A stretch of 64,000 nucleotides of DNA, from the NCBI GenBank assembly GCA_037367355.1, contig CM074695.1, forward strand, positions 2,790,001 to 2,854,000, written 5' to 3'. Positions 46,943 through 57,670 of the stretch are shown here, piece after piece (position 1 is the stretch's first letter; every line of letters begins with the position of its first letter). The DNA is from Neoscytalidium dimidiatum. Taxonomy: Eukaryota; Ascomycota; Dothideomycetes; Botryosphaeriales; Botryosphaeriaceae. Both the position numbers and the translations under genes were made by a program. The notes beneath the pieces were generated by a model, which ran no database searches, had not been told where the DNA came from, and saw nothing but the letters and a program-made list of their open reading frames with translations.

Positions 46943-48670
46943 TCATAGTCTATATCTAAACGCCTTGTTCTCACCATCCGTTCTATCCTCGAAACCCTGC
47001 TCATCGCCCGCCCGCTCATCCTCTCCCACCGCCTTTACATCCCTCCTTCTGTTCTCCCTCCACATGACCCCGGCAAACACCGCCGTGAACACTATCGCCG
47101 CCGCATACATCCCGGCTAGGATCTTGATCGCGGTCAGGTACCGCGGGGCCTCCCTCGCGAAGAACAGGAAGGGCCCGATGATGTTGCCGGCGGCGTAGAA
47201 GACGAAGTTGACGCCGTTGGCCGTGGTGCGCTTGGTGTGGCCGGCGACGTTGGCGCCGACGAGCGACCAGGACAGGATGATGGAGACGCCGAAGACGGCC
47301 TGCAGCCAGGAGCACGCGGCGAGGGCCGTCTGGTGCGCGAGCGGGATCGTCGCGATGCCGATCATGCCGCAGATGCCCGGCACGAAGCCCAGCGCGATGC
47401 TGATGCATAGGATGTTGGGGATGCGCTGGTTGATGTAGCCGACTATGACTGTTGGAGGGGCGCGTTAGGCGGCTGCCTCTCTCTCTCTCTCTCTCTCTTT
47501 TTCTTAAAATAAAAGAACAAAGAAGTAGAACAAGGAAGGAAGAGGAAAGGGAGGGGGCGATTTACTTGTGACGACGAACTGGATGGCTCCGTTCGGAAGC
47601 TGGTAGAGGAGTGTCTTCTCGCTACTGAATCCGAAACCTTTGAGCAAGGAGGACATGAAGTTGGTGACGCTGCCGTTGAGGATGCCGATGGCCAGGGCGA
47701 GAAAGGCTATCAGATAGATCTTTATGTCCATCGCGGCTTCCTTGACTTGGTACCATTGGATTTTGCTAGACTTGACTCCCATTTTATTATGCGCAACTCT
47801 CCAGACCGCTACTACCTTCTCTTCGTGCGAGAAGAAGATACAGTCGTTCGGAGAAGAGGGCATCAGGAAAAACTCCATAGCTCCAATACCGAAGCTTATA
47901 GCACCGACAACCTATTTCGGTCAGCGCCTATGTGCAGGATTGCTTTACGGGGCAGAAGTTCGAAATAGTCTCACCAGGAAGACGAGTTGCCATGACTGCA
48001 GCACCGTGCTTGAGGCGTGGCCCAGTCCCCAAGAAAGACCCGCCCCGATCAGTTGCGCGAGACCGTTACTGCCAAGCCAGAACGACATCCTGAAAGGCTG
48101 CTCTTCCCTCGTCCAGAACATGCTGGTGAGCAGAATCCAAGCAGGCCCGATGCAGGCCTCTGCACCACCAAGGAAGAAGCGCACAACCATCAAGCCGGAC
48201 CAGTTGCGCACCAGGACCGTCAACATCAGGATGCTACCCCAGAGCAGCATGGCGCACGACACAAATTTCCCGATCGGGAATTTCTGCAAAAGTAGACTCG
48301 ATGGATATGCGGAGACTACGTAGCCGATGTTTGTTATCGACGCAACCCAGCTGTAGTCCGTGCCGTGGAGGTTGAGATCCTCTTGCAGGCCGTAGGCGTT
48401 GGAGTAGTTGAGCGTTTGCTTGTCGAGAAAGGACATGAGGTAGACGAGGCACATCATTGGCAGGACGATAAAATCGAGCTTGCGGAGTACCTTTTTTGCG
48501 ACCATGCCCCGACGAATGGGGTCCATCTGCAGGGACTCCTCGTAAAGCTCATACGCGATGTCCGAGTGGCCGGTAAGTGGCGAGACTTCTGCATCTTGAC
48601 TGGGGATGCGCAAAACGGGAGTCTGATCGGAATGCTCCATGGGAGGTTTTACATCGCTGGGGAAAGCCAT
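46943..48670 (-). CDS. MFS permease, allantoate/nicotinate (Dal5/Tna1) family
   Basis: Exons 48670-47975, 47911-47566 and 47448-46943 give 515 residues. Twelve membrane helices are visible. The N-terminal DFIVLPMMCLVYLMSFLDKQTLNYSNAYGLQEDL motif area and the FxxRFxLGxxEA signature (VVRFFLGGAEACIGPAW) place it in the anion:cation symporter branch that imports carboxylates, nicotinate, allantoate or short peptides. The C-terminal ENKAFRYRL is typical of the group. It is divergent from the amidotransferase-like gene, with 322 bp between the starts, which suggests a shared promoter. Substrate cannot be told from sequence. Confidence 0.9.
47477..47498. repeat. (CT)n microsatellite in an intron
   Basis: About eleven CT dinucleotides on the plus strand, in the second intron of the permease gene. 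Confidence 0.9.
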
Positions 48671-48992
48671 GGCGAGGTGACCAGGCAAACGAGGGCGAAA
48701 CTAAAGTCGCAATAATCTGGGGGTGTGGCGTATGTAGTCTTGCTAATAAGTACTTGCCGATCAGCCGACGCAGCTCCCACTCTTGCTTGCTTGCTGTGGG
48801 GTAATGATAAAGAGCTGCAGTTGAACAACGACCTATCTGATAGCCCAACTTCGTTGATATCTGTCGAAATAGTGGCCTATGAACTTAGGGCAGAACGAGA
48901 GCGAAAACCATAAGAATCAGTAACGAAGCCTGGCGGTGGTCTTAATACAGTACCGTACACGGAGGACAGGACATTTCGAGGCGTTTCTAAAG
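48671..48992. promoter_or_regulatory. Divergent promoter between permease and amidotransferase genes
   Basis: 322 bp separate the two start codons. GATA-type words (AGATAA or TTATCA-like, for instance GATAAA near 48,805 and CTGATAG near 48,837) are present and would fit nitrogen control, but such short words are also common by chance. Confidence 0.4.
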
Positions 48993-49822
48993 ATGCCACA
49001 CAGAGCACTCTCTGAGCTTCGCATTGCGGTGCTGATAAATATGCTCCGCAATAAACCCCAGACGAAAGAGTCGTTCGTTACGATTATCACAGCGGTCGCG
49101 CCAGGATCGACGGTGGACTTCTACGACCCGATTGACGACCAGAGCTATCCGGAAGTAGAAAAGTATGACTTGATAGTCCTAAGCGGAGGGTCTGCCGACA
49201 TAAACGCACCTGACCCGTGGGTACTGCAAGAGTTGGAGTTCATACGAAAGACGGTTGCTTCATCCGATGTCAAATTGGTCGGAATCTGTTGGGGTCATCA
49301 GGCTATCAACGTCGCACTTGGGGGGAAGCTAGTTGTCATGGAAGAGGGCCCAGAGGTACGTATTATGGGCCCAGATGTCGGCAGAATATCCAATTGATCA
49401 TGAGTTCAGCTCGGTGTAACTTCTCTCAATCTCACCAAAGAGGGCGCGGAATTTTTCGAATTTGCCCAAGAGAAGCCACACTTGGTAGGCCCGTTCTGTT
49501 GCTCACGTACAACAAACAGTATGCTAATTCGTTCCAGAGTATCCATGAGTTCCATAGACGTAAGATCACCGAGCATGCGCCGGGATTTGTGCCTCTGGCG
49601 GAGAACAATCAAATTTTTAAATCTCCAGATAACAGGGTCTTGACATTTCAAGGTCACCCGGAGATGAGAGCGAAGCTAGCGCAAGAGTCGTTGGCATTTT
49701 CGTCTCCATACACACAAACGTTTTCTCCTGAGCAATTGGACGCGATCTCGAAGAAAATGGAGAGACAACAGGATGGCGTGGCTATTTTTGAGCGCATCGT
49801 ACGCTGGGTTGGCGAGAAATGA
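48993..49822 (+). CDS. Class I glutamine amidotransferase-like hydrolase
   Basis: Exons 48993-49355, 49410-49484 and 49538-49822 give 240 residues. The triad of the GATase1 fold is present: nucleophile Cys99 in GICWGHQ, and His186 and Glu188 in FQGHPE. Oxyanion-strand motif LSGGSAD precedes it. There is no synthetase domain, so this is a stand-alone hydrolase like those that cleave gamma-glutamyl compounds or act with separate partners. Family relatives include gamma-glutamyl-GABA and GMP-synthase-like proteins. Being divergent from a Dal5-type permease suggests import and then hydrolysis of a nitrogen-containing substrate; this is an inference. Confidence 0.88.
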
Positions 49823-50215
49823 GAACGCGAATCCTTCGGAGGCGGTTTTGGTCGACTAGAGGCTGATGAAATAATGGCCAAAGCTTGTGCGTTAAATGCT
49901 GAGATGGTCGGGCTAATGGAACGCTTGACAACCGTGTTCCCAATGCAAAGATGCTTGCATGTTGATCGAATGCTCCGATTGGGCATGACATGGTTTTAGT
50001 GGTCCTGGAGAGGAGGTGTCGAGGGAGATTTCGGGGCCGTAAGCACTGGCGAAAATCAGACGAAGACGTCACCCGCGGTCGGACGGGAGAGGCCGGGGTC
50101 GTCTCCACACGGCTCCATCCACATCCATCTTCTAAAGCAGCAGCACAACCATGCCATCCGCAGCTCTGCCACGATACCATCTCCCTCTCCGCCTTCGACC
50201 GACATCGCCGTCGCC
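49823..50215. other. Intergenic region
   Basis: 393 bp between two plus-strand genes. No gene was found. It probably serves as the promoter of the GlcG/HbpS-like gene. Confidence 0.5.
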
Positions 50216-50680
50216 ATGCCTGTCACTCAATCCATTCCCACCCTGACGCTCAGCGCCGCCCAGGCTGCCGCGCGCGCCTGCGAAGCCAAGGCCAAAGAAA
50301 TCGGCGTGCCGATGAACATTGCCGTCGTCGACGCCGGCACACACCTCCTCCACTTCTCGCGCATGGACGGCGCCAAGCTTACCTCCATCAACATCGCCAT
50401 TGACAAAGCTTTCACCGCTTCTGGCCACCGCGTGCCAACCTCCGCATACAAGGATGTCGTCTGGCCTGGCGGCGTTGCATTCGGCATTAACAACTCGAAT
50501 GGGGGAAGGTTCACAACCATTGGCGGAGGCATCCCGATCAAGGGCCCGAATGGAGAGATCTTGGGCGCCATCGGATGCAGCACTGGGACACCGGCACAGG
50601 ATGAGGAGGTCTCGAAGGCCGGCATTGAAGCTCTGGAGAAGCTGGTAAAGGAAGAGGGTAAATTGAAGGCCAAGCTCTGA
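50216..50680 (+). CDS. GlcG/HbpS-like protein (DUF336)
   Basis: A single-exon frame of 154 residues. The whole length matches the GlcG/HbpS fold (PF03928): an N-terminal LTLSAAQAAARACEAKAKEIG helix, VPMNIAVVDAGTHLLHFSRMDGAK, then IAIDKAFTASGHRVPT, FGINNSNGGRFTTIGGG and GEILGAIGCSTGT, and a final helix with a Lys/Glu-rich tail. HbpS from Streptomyces binds heme and iron, but many members have no known ligand and serve in glycolate or aromatic-catabolic loci. Intronless and bacterial in type; the 5' leader is C-rich. There is no targeting signal. Transfer from bacteria in the past is possible but not proven here. Confidence 0.88.
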   Translation: MPVTQSIPTLTLSAAQAAARACEAKAKEIGVPMNIAVVDAGTHLLHFSRMDGAKLTSINIAIDKAFTASGHRVPTSAYKDVVWPGGVAFGINNSNGGRFTTIGGGIPIKGPNGEILGAIGCSTGTPAQDEEVSKAGIEALEKLVKEEGKLKAKL

Positions 50681-50807
50681 GCTATGAATGAATCGAGTAT
50701 GCTCGTCGTGGAACGCAATTCGCCAGGTCCTCACCACAACGAATGTCGTACACTAAAGTTCAACCTCTGATACTAGACAGGAAATGAGGGGCCAATCAAT
50801 CCGGCAT

Positions 50808-52426
50808 TTATTCCAGTCGAACGTGGATCTCGGTGTTGGCCTTCTTGAGCCTATCCACATATTCATCGCCCAGAGTGGCAGGTGTCAGAATGCCTCCGCC
50901 CAGCCTTTTAGCCTCTGTCTCTCCTCCGCGCAAGATAACCATAGCAGCCTCAGCAAGAGCCAACCCAGTGAAGTAGTACATAGATCCCTTGATCTTGAAC
51001 TCGGCAATAGCACGTTCCTGTTTTGAGCTATCTGCGATTCCAACAGCCTTGTAGTTGGCGTGGTCGTTCTTTGTAGACCTAGGAGAAGTCAGCATGAGAT
51101 CCGGGGATGATGGGCGATATGCGTACTCAATGTCGGGTCCGTCGCCGGGCTGGTAGACAATTTTCTTCATGAGCCACCGGAGCGGAGGCAGTGCGATCAA
51201 TGCCATGCCGAACATCATCCCAAAGTGGACGAGAACGCCATTCAGAGTGCTTTTGGTGGTCATATACTCGTTGAACTGGAATTTAGGCCCATAGAGCTTC
51301 CCACCGTCCAGCAAGCCCCAGCTCCTCTGCACAATAGCAGCGTCAACCTTGGCCTGGATCCAGTCGGTGAGAATTCCGAGGTTTCTGTCTTGACGGACGC
51401 CTAGGACCCTGGACGCAAGGCTCTGAGTGGTAGGACGAGCCTGGGGTTGCACGGGAGAAAGAGCAAACGGCTTCAAAGACTTGCCAATCTGGAGCAGACT
51501 GTAATGGTCGAAGAGGGATAGCAGGGTCAGGATAGTCCCTCCAGATGGCTTTGCCTTCACATCAGCAGCATTGATGATCTCGGCTGTTCCCAGGCCTAAT
51601 GTTTTCCGGATGTGGGTAGCGATGACATAGGCGATGATGTCGGCCGGGACGCTGTCCACGCCAGATTGAGGAATCAGCTAGATTATGCTTGATTAGCGGA
51701 GTGCATTCCTTTGTAGCCCATCAAAGCGTCTATCTACACTCGCGGAGAACCAATGCCTTTAGTAAATCCCGGGATTCATTACGCACACGATAACGCGTAG
51801 ATAAACGTGCATTCGACGCTCGTGATATGATCGAATTAAGTACTTCTAATAGAGGAAAAGGGGGAAAGGAGAGTGCCGAGGGAGAAAGAAGAGCTGGGTA
51901 GATCTTACAATGGCGCCGTTTGCCTTTGCCGTATCATGATACTTGCTGATCATTTCGTGGACCCAGGGAATCTCACCAGTGCTGCTTATCGTCAAAGAAT
52001 TCACTACTGACGATTAGATAGACGACTCACCAGTCAACATAGTGAGTTCCATTCTTCGCACATGCCTCAACAACTGGGGTGCCATATTTCATGAATGGTC
52101 CTACGGTTGAGATGATGAGGCGAGTATCCTTTGCTAGAGAATCGAGCTCCTCGCCCTTAAGCTCAAGAACTTTAATGTCTTCCGATCAGGTCAGTTGGGG
52201 TTTAGCACTTGTCAGAGCAACGTGGGACCATACCGGGCTGTGGTCTGTCGGGATTCAGCTTCTTCAATTCCTGGGCGACATTGGCAAGCTTCTTCTCATT
52301 GCGACCAGCAATCGCCCACTTGAGGTCGGTCGGAAGGCTCGTGGTAATGTGCTCTGCAGTAAGCTTGCCCGTGTAGCCCGTAGCTCCCAAGAGCACAAGC
52401 TCATACTGTCGAGAAGGGCTGGACAT
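50808..52426 (-). CDS. Saccharopine-dehydrogenase-like oxidoreductase (SCCPDH type)
   Basis: Exons 52426-52234, 52178-52031, 51981-51909, 51677-51127 and 51078-50808 give 411 residues. The Rossmann motif GATGYTGKLTAEHI near the start, GRNEKKLANVAQEL, STVGPFMKYG, YVDCTGEIPWV and SGVDSVPADI are typical of the SCCPDH group. These are found on lipid droplets and membranes in animals, and bacterial relatives reduce polyketide-type substrates. A hydrophobic segment (GMMFGMALIALPPLRWLM) fits membrane association. The true lysine-pathway saccharopine dehydrogenase differs, so this should not be called that enzyme. The last intron (51079-51126, 48 nt) is a multiple of three and carries no stop, so retention would insert 16 residues. 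Confidence 0.88.
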
Positions 52427-53085
52427 TTCCGGATTGATTCAGTCTTAGTGCGCAGGATGTCAAGTGCAGTTTTTGCGAATAAACTTGTGAGAGACCGAGA
52501 AAATGAGCTCGACACGGAGACCTGGTCTGTGACCACGGCGAAGCACACCGAAGCGGGGAGATGGAGCCGGCGCTGAGAGGAAGCACGGCCGGTCAGGTGA
52601 GGGCGGCTTTCAACAATGAGGGGGCCCTCAGAAAGAGAAGCCTATCAAGTCGGCCCAGAGGTCGCGCAGGAGACACGGAAGCAAGGAATCAGGTGAAGAC
52701 GACGGGCATGCCGAACCTCGGCGACGTTGCTCGACGTCATAAAATCGACATGCCGACGCGGCGCCTGCACCTGCGCCATGGGAAGGCCATGAGAACACGG
52801 GCTGTTTCTATGTGGTCACGATAAATGCAGAAGCACAGCCGGCTTTCTCCGAGACCTCGCAATCCATGAACGTGTTGCTGCACGCCAGAGAGAAGAAGAT
52901 GAGCAGCAAGTGGTAGATGGTGCTGACTGAAGAGCGCTAGGCCGTATCGGGAGCTAGCGGCTCGCAACGGCTTGGCGGCCACAACGGCAAGTGCGAAATG
53001 CGCCCTCGCCAAAATCTCTCGACAAGGACGACTTGCAGACAACCCACTTCCTCGACCTCACCACCCTTTCACATTAACCGACAAG
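52427..53085. promoter_or_regulatory. Divergent promoter region of SCCPDH-like gene and eL43
   Basis: 659 bp separate the two start codons. A C-rich, CTCTC-like stretch precedes the eL43 start, as is usual for ribosomal protein genes. No other gene was found. Confidence 0.5.
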
Positions 53086-53622
53086 ATGACGAAGCGCACC
53101 AAGAGTACGTTGAACTCCTCGCTCCCCCTGAATTTTTGCCGTCGCTAATTTCCCTTCAAGAGGTCGGCATTACCGGCAAGGTCAGTTCTACGGTTCCAGA
53201 ACGCAGGTACCGCATATGCTGAATGACGAACAGTACGGCACCCGCTACGGTGCTTCCCTGCGTAAGCAGGTGAAGAAGGTAAGATCTAAATGCTCGATCG
53301 CAAGCTATGGACGTGGAGCTAACAGAGTTATAGATGGAAATCACCCAGCACGCCCGCTACACCTGCACCTTCTGCGGCAAGGTCACCGTCAAGCGTCACT
53401 CTGTCGGCATCTGGAACTGCAGGTCGTGCAAGAAGACCATCGCTGGTGGCGCCTACACCGTCTCGTAAGTTTGGGCTGTCGAGGATCTGGGCTGGGTGGA
53501 CCTGGGCGCAGGTGCATAGAATTTCGGAGGAAGTGGAGGCTGACTGCTCAATGCTTAGGACTCCCGCTGCGGCTGCCACGAGGTCGACGATCCGCCGTCT
53601 GAGGGAAATTGCTGAGGTTTAA
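53086..53622 (+). CDS. RPL43: 60S ribosomal protein eL43 (L37a)
   Basis: Exons 53086-53104, 53161-53180, 53234-53278, 53334-53464 and 53559-53622 give 92 residues, the standard length. The protein is part of the large subunit. A C4 zinc finger is intact: [19 protein letters not shown] and CKKTIAGG. The start MTKRTKKVGITGKYGTRYG follows from joining a 19-nt and a 20-nt exon; the short exons are fixed by phase and by family identity. Five exons in 537 bp is dense but usual for fungal ribosomal genes. Confidence 0.96.
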
Positions 53623-54480
53623 GGGTGCGGAGTTTGCGAAAAATTACGACAACGGTGCCTGGGTTTTTTCTCTTTGTCTAGGGTTCCGGTCATCACACAG
53701 CGTGCGGCGACTTTCCAGTCGATAGAACCCCAAAATTACGACCGAATCTAAAGCGGATCGGGACGAATACAAAGAATGAACAACCCTGTCACCAGATTTC
53801 TTAGGATGTGTAGAGATCGGCTTTCTGTGTCCCCGTCAACAACGAACCCTGCCAGCTGGCTGCGTCGCGCCTGAATCTCCCCTTTTCCGCGCTCATGGCT
53901 GGCTGCGCGGGTGGATTCGCCCTGGAGATCCCGCACTGGCAGACGATCGTATTGAAGCCACGGCCACCGTCGTAATGTCGGATCGCTGCTCGAAATGGCC
54001 GCGGCGCTTAATGAGGCTCGGCACGGGCGTCCGGGCGGTAAGGCTGCAGGGCAGTAAGGCGGTAAGGCGTAGACAGCTGGAAGCAGCTCCAGGCTGTGTG
54101 CAAGTGAAAGCAACGCGGCCCATGACGGACGCCCGAGACGTCAGGGCGGTGCTTTGCAGGAGCGCTTGTGCCTTCCGGATGGCGCTCATTCCTTTCCCCA
54201 CCAGCTTCCACGAGTCAGAGATCGGATAAATGACCTCGCAGGCAGCACCTGTGGGCAGCCCGCGTTCGACCTGACCAAACTGCACGTGTTCTGACTGGCG
54301 GTAGGCGGTCGCGGCAGCCTAATGCGGCTAGGGCAGCGCTCTAGCGTCATTCATAATCCCCGCCGCGCCGGCCCAGTCCTCTTGACCTCTTCCATTTAAA
54401 CCTCCAGACGACGCTGCCAACCTTGATGCGCGCCCTCTGCCAAACTCTCACCCGCTCTTTCTCACTTCTCCTCTGCCCTC
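53623..54480. other. Intergenic region
   Basis: 858 bp between two plus-strand genes. A short repeated word GTAAGGC occurs several times near 54,035-54,070. No gene was found. Confidence 0.5.
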
Positions 54481-56617
54481 ATGGCCGAGACTTGCATCGT
54501 CTGTCTCGGCGATCTGCTCTCTGACCCCTCCGAGCCGCTACCGACCGAGGAACAAGCTCCGCATGTCGCAGATGGCTCGCTTGAAGCTGCGCACCCAAGC
54601 ACCCGATCCAACCTGACCCTCGACAACCCGAACAGCCCCGACGCTTCCGACGAGGCGCTACCCACCGACGACGAAATCATCGCTCACCTTCTGCCCTGCG
54701 GTCACAATCTGCACAACGAATGTTTGAAGCCTTGGGTCGAGCGCGCCAACAGCTGCCCCATCTGCCGGGCAAGTTTCAATGAGGTTCAACTTTTGGCCAA
54801 GCTGGGAGGTAAGTGGACAGCCATCGGCGTGGCACACTGGGTGCACTGGTAGGGAAACGAACTGGTTCAACCGACGGTTGTAGCCAAGCCGATTTATTCG
54901 CTCCGGCCTTTCATGCCCGTGGGTGCTTCCAGTGTTCTTGTGTCACCTTCCTCTATCTTTTTCCCCCCTTTCAAATGAGCCGTCTTTGATGCTAACCAGC
55001 CATATTATAGGCAAAGTAGTTTCGTCCTACGGTGTAGAGGACAAGCAGCAAGTCGCCGAGCTGGACCCATCCATGATCGTCGACGATGATCTGCTCGAGC
55101 CTTCCTTTGAACCCTGCATGGTATGCGAGGACTTTGGAGACGAAGAACAGCTGATGCTGTGTGACTGCTGCGACCGGCCATGCCACGTTTTCTGTGCTGG
55201 CCTTGATGAAGTGCCCGCTGGCGACTGGTACTGCCAGCATTGCATGGAGAATCCGTACGCCCTTGGCCACCTGGAACGCGAACGCCAGCACAATCGCTCC
55301 GCAGTCACATCCCGGCTGACGCGGCGCGAACGCGCAATTCGCACCTACAGGAGGAGGGCCGATTCATGGGCTCGTGTATGGCAGGAGGTCAACCGTCGGA
55401 CTGGAATCGATCTCGACTTCCCCTTTGACGACGAACTTTCCAACCAGGCGCGTATCGAAGCTCAGCGCCGTGAGATTGATGCTTATCAGGCTAGAATCCG
55501 GGCAGCAGAGCGACAAGGCGACGCTTCCAGATTTCGGCAAAACGCTGCCGCTCTTTTGGCTCCCGCCCGTGTGCGACCTGAGCCTCCAGTCCCCGAGTCA
55601 CAAGACGAACTTCGCGCCTGGAATGCGTTCGAGAAGGCGAGGGAAGTTGCCACTCCAGCAAACAGGAGGAAGCGGCGTTCTCCGTCCGGATCCCCGAGCG
55701 AGCCCCAACCTGAACCAGAACGAGCACTCAAGCGCCCTTGCACCCGGCGTGCAACCACAAACGCCACCCCCACTGCTATCAACAATGGTGAATCGTCGTC
55801 TGCGGCTCGCGTAGGCGCCTCAAGCGCCACTGCTACCGTTCCGTCAGCATCAGCTTCAGCTCGCCCAAATTCTAAATCTGCTGCTGACAATTCGGGATCC
55901 AATTTCCTTCAGTCTCTGTTGAAAGAAGTGGAGACGTCAATGCCAGCGGCTGATTCAGCACCCGTGCGACAACAGAAGGCAGCTTTGCGTGCATTTGAGC
56001 CATCATCTCCCCCTCAAATGTCCTCACCCGTTGGTTCGCCTGTCGGCTCGGGAATTATCACCCCTCGCGCCATGACCCCGCCGCCCCTGACGCTAGCGAG
56101 GCCATCGTCTCCCTTGCTGTCCTCAACCATCACGCCAATATTTCCTACAGCGCCACAATTCGCGCCATACTCGCCCGCCGAAGATGACCGATTTGCGCAC
56201 GAGTACAATGACAATGCTGCTGATAGACCCTCTCGGAAGAGACGTGGTTCCCAACAGTCGGTACTTGCCAGTCCCCCTCGTTCGAAGGATGCTTCTCCCA
56301 CTCGTGCCAACATGTCTTATTCGACCAAGTCCGAGATCCAGCGCATGGTCAAGGCGGCGCTCAAGCCGCTCTACTTGAAGAATGAAGTTAACAAAGATGA
56401 ATACACGGATATCAACATGAACGTTTCGAGGATGATGTACGAAAAGGTTGGCGATGCCGCTAGCCTTGCCGATCAGAGAACAAGAGAAAAGTGGCAACAG
56501 GTTGCCAGTGAGGAAGTAGATAGGGCAGTAAAGGCACTGAGATCGGACGGGCTTTCACCAAAGGCGGAGAGTTCGACAAGCGGAGAAGGAGTTTCACTAA
56601 TCAACGGCTCTTCTTGA
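54481..56617 (+). CDS. RING and PHD finger protein (PHRF1-like)
   Basis: Exons 54481-54808 and 55011-56617 give 644 residues. An N-terminal RING finger starts at residue 5 (CIVC), with a long acidic insert in its first loop, then [13 protein letters not shown] and CPIC. A PHD finger follows ([27 protein letters not shown], then DWYCQHC, residues ~145-190). The two-finger order matches PHRF1 and the fission yeast relative. The remainder has a coiled, Arg/Glu-rich helix (~220-270), Ser/Pro-rich disordered stretches, and a C-terminal helical block ([33 protein letters not shown]). It is probably a nuclear ubiquitin ligase or chromatin reader. The PHD pocket residues cannot be assigned firmly, so its histone mark is unknown. 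Confidence 0.88.
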
Positions 56618-56780
56618 AGGCGAATGGTGCTTCTAGGCTAGAAAGTTCAAGGCGCGGCGTCGTCTAGAACTTTGTTCATGGGTGTTTTTAGTTCTACGGC
56701 GTTTTTTTATCTTCTGAGCATTAGCGGAACATGCACATTCTGGCGCGGCGTACTGGGTCTTCTTCCTGGGTTGGCGGAAT

Positions 56781-56866
56781 ACTCGGGATGATGACGTACG
56801 AATTAGATACCCTGCTCGGTCTACCTCCAGAGGAACACGTGGGCTATTTGGCGAGATTATCGGTTT
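56781..56866 (+). repeat. 86-bp dispersed repeat, copy B
   Basis: Partner of 44578-44663, here on the plus strand and about 160 bp past the stop of the RING/PHD gene. The encoded peptide is GMMTYELDTLLGLPPEEHVG; the frame is open in this copy too. Confidence 0.75.
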
Positions 56867-57513
56867 TAAAGAACAAGAGAATTATCATGCCTTCTTCGAG
56901 GCATTATCTGTCGGTTTTAGACACATGTTCATGTGGCACACGTGATTGTTTTGCATAGAGCGAAAGCAGTCGCCTCAAAGGTTTCATGATGACGTACATG
57001 GTCTCATGGCGTACTCATCGGGGTCTCAATAGTGTACGTGGCTGTTTCACGCTACAGCTACCTCCTTCTCTATAGCTTAATTATCTATTAGACGCCTGCT
57101 GAGGCGACCTCTGGTCGACTACTTATCAGTACGCCAGTTTCCGACAAAGTCAACTGAATCAAGTCGTACCGATCTCTTTTACAGAGCTGCAGGTGAACTG
57201 GTAGAGTGGTAGTAAAACGACGCCTGACTGCTGGCTAGCGCTAGCAGTGACACTGTGTCATCGCATTATCTTACAACTCCTCCTCCACCTCTTCCAACTC
57301 GCTCCCTACTTAGTGGGCGGCCTTGCTCATCTCTTGGCTATTTAAGGTCATGTCGAGTTGGTTCTTACGGCGTCGGAGGCGTCGGTGAGGAAGGCATTAG
57401 TAAAAGAGATTTAATAGACGAAGGCTTGTTTAGACGAAGGCACCGATTTTAGTGCTTTTCTGTTTACTAAGACGCTAGCCCTGATATATATCGGGAATTA
57501 CCCGATTAGGCAG

Positions 57514-57576
57514 CAGGGTCAGTTGTGTCAAAAACAAGGGTCAGTTCATCGAAATCAAGGGCCAGAAATGCTCTTG
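57514..57576. repeat. Three imperfect 21-bp tandem units
   Basis: Units begin CAGGGTCAGTT, CAAGGGTCAGTT and CAAGGGCCAG at 57514, 57535 and 57556. A pair of five-base inverted arms (TCGGG and CCCGA, five bases apart) lies just upstream at 57491-57505. Confidence 0.6.
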
Positions 57577-57670
57577 CCATTGCATAAGTCGCTTTCAACC
57601 CGATTCTACTCTATGAAGGATTGAGATTTCCTGCAGCTGACTCTTCGTACCAGACGCCACAAGAACTACC

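Larger units (their letters stand above)
56618..57670. other. AT-rich island with repeat remnants
   Basis: About 1 kb without a supported gene. It contains the second copy of the 86-bp repeat, frequent TA steps, and three imperfect 21-bp units near 57,514-57,576. It looks like degraded mobile DNA between the RING/PHD gene and the second permease. Confidence 0.5.

Noticed and set aside
49217..49822. 201-codon plus-strand frame overlapping the amidotransferase gene
   Set aside because: It mixes a wrong frame in exon 1 and intron sequence with the true last exon; the three-exon model restores the catalytic residues.
50808..52426. Calling the gene lysine-pathway saccharopine dehydrogenase (LYS9/LYS1)
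   Set aside because: Motifs and the hydrophobic segment fit the SCCPDH-like group, which is distinct from the lysine biosynthetic enzymes.
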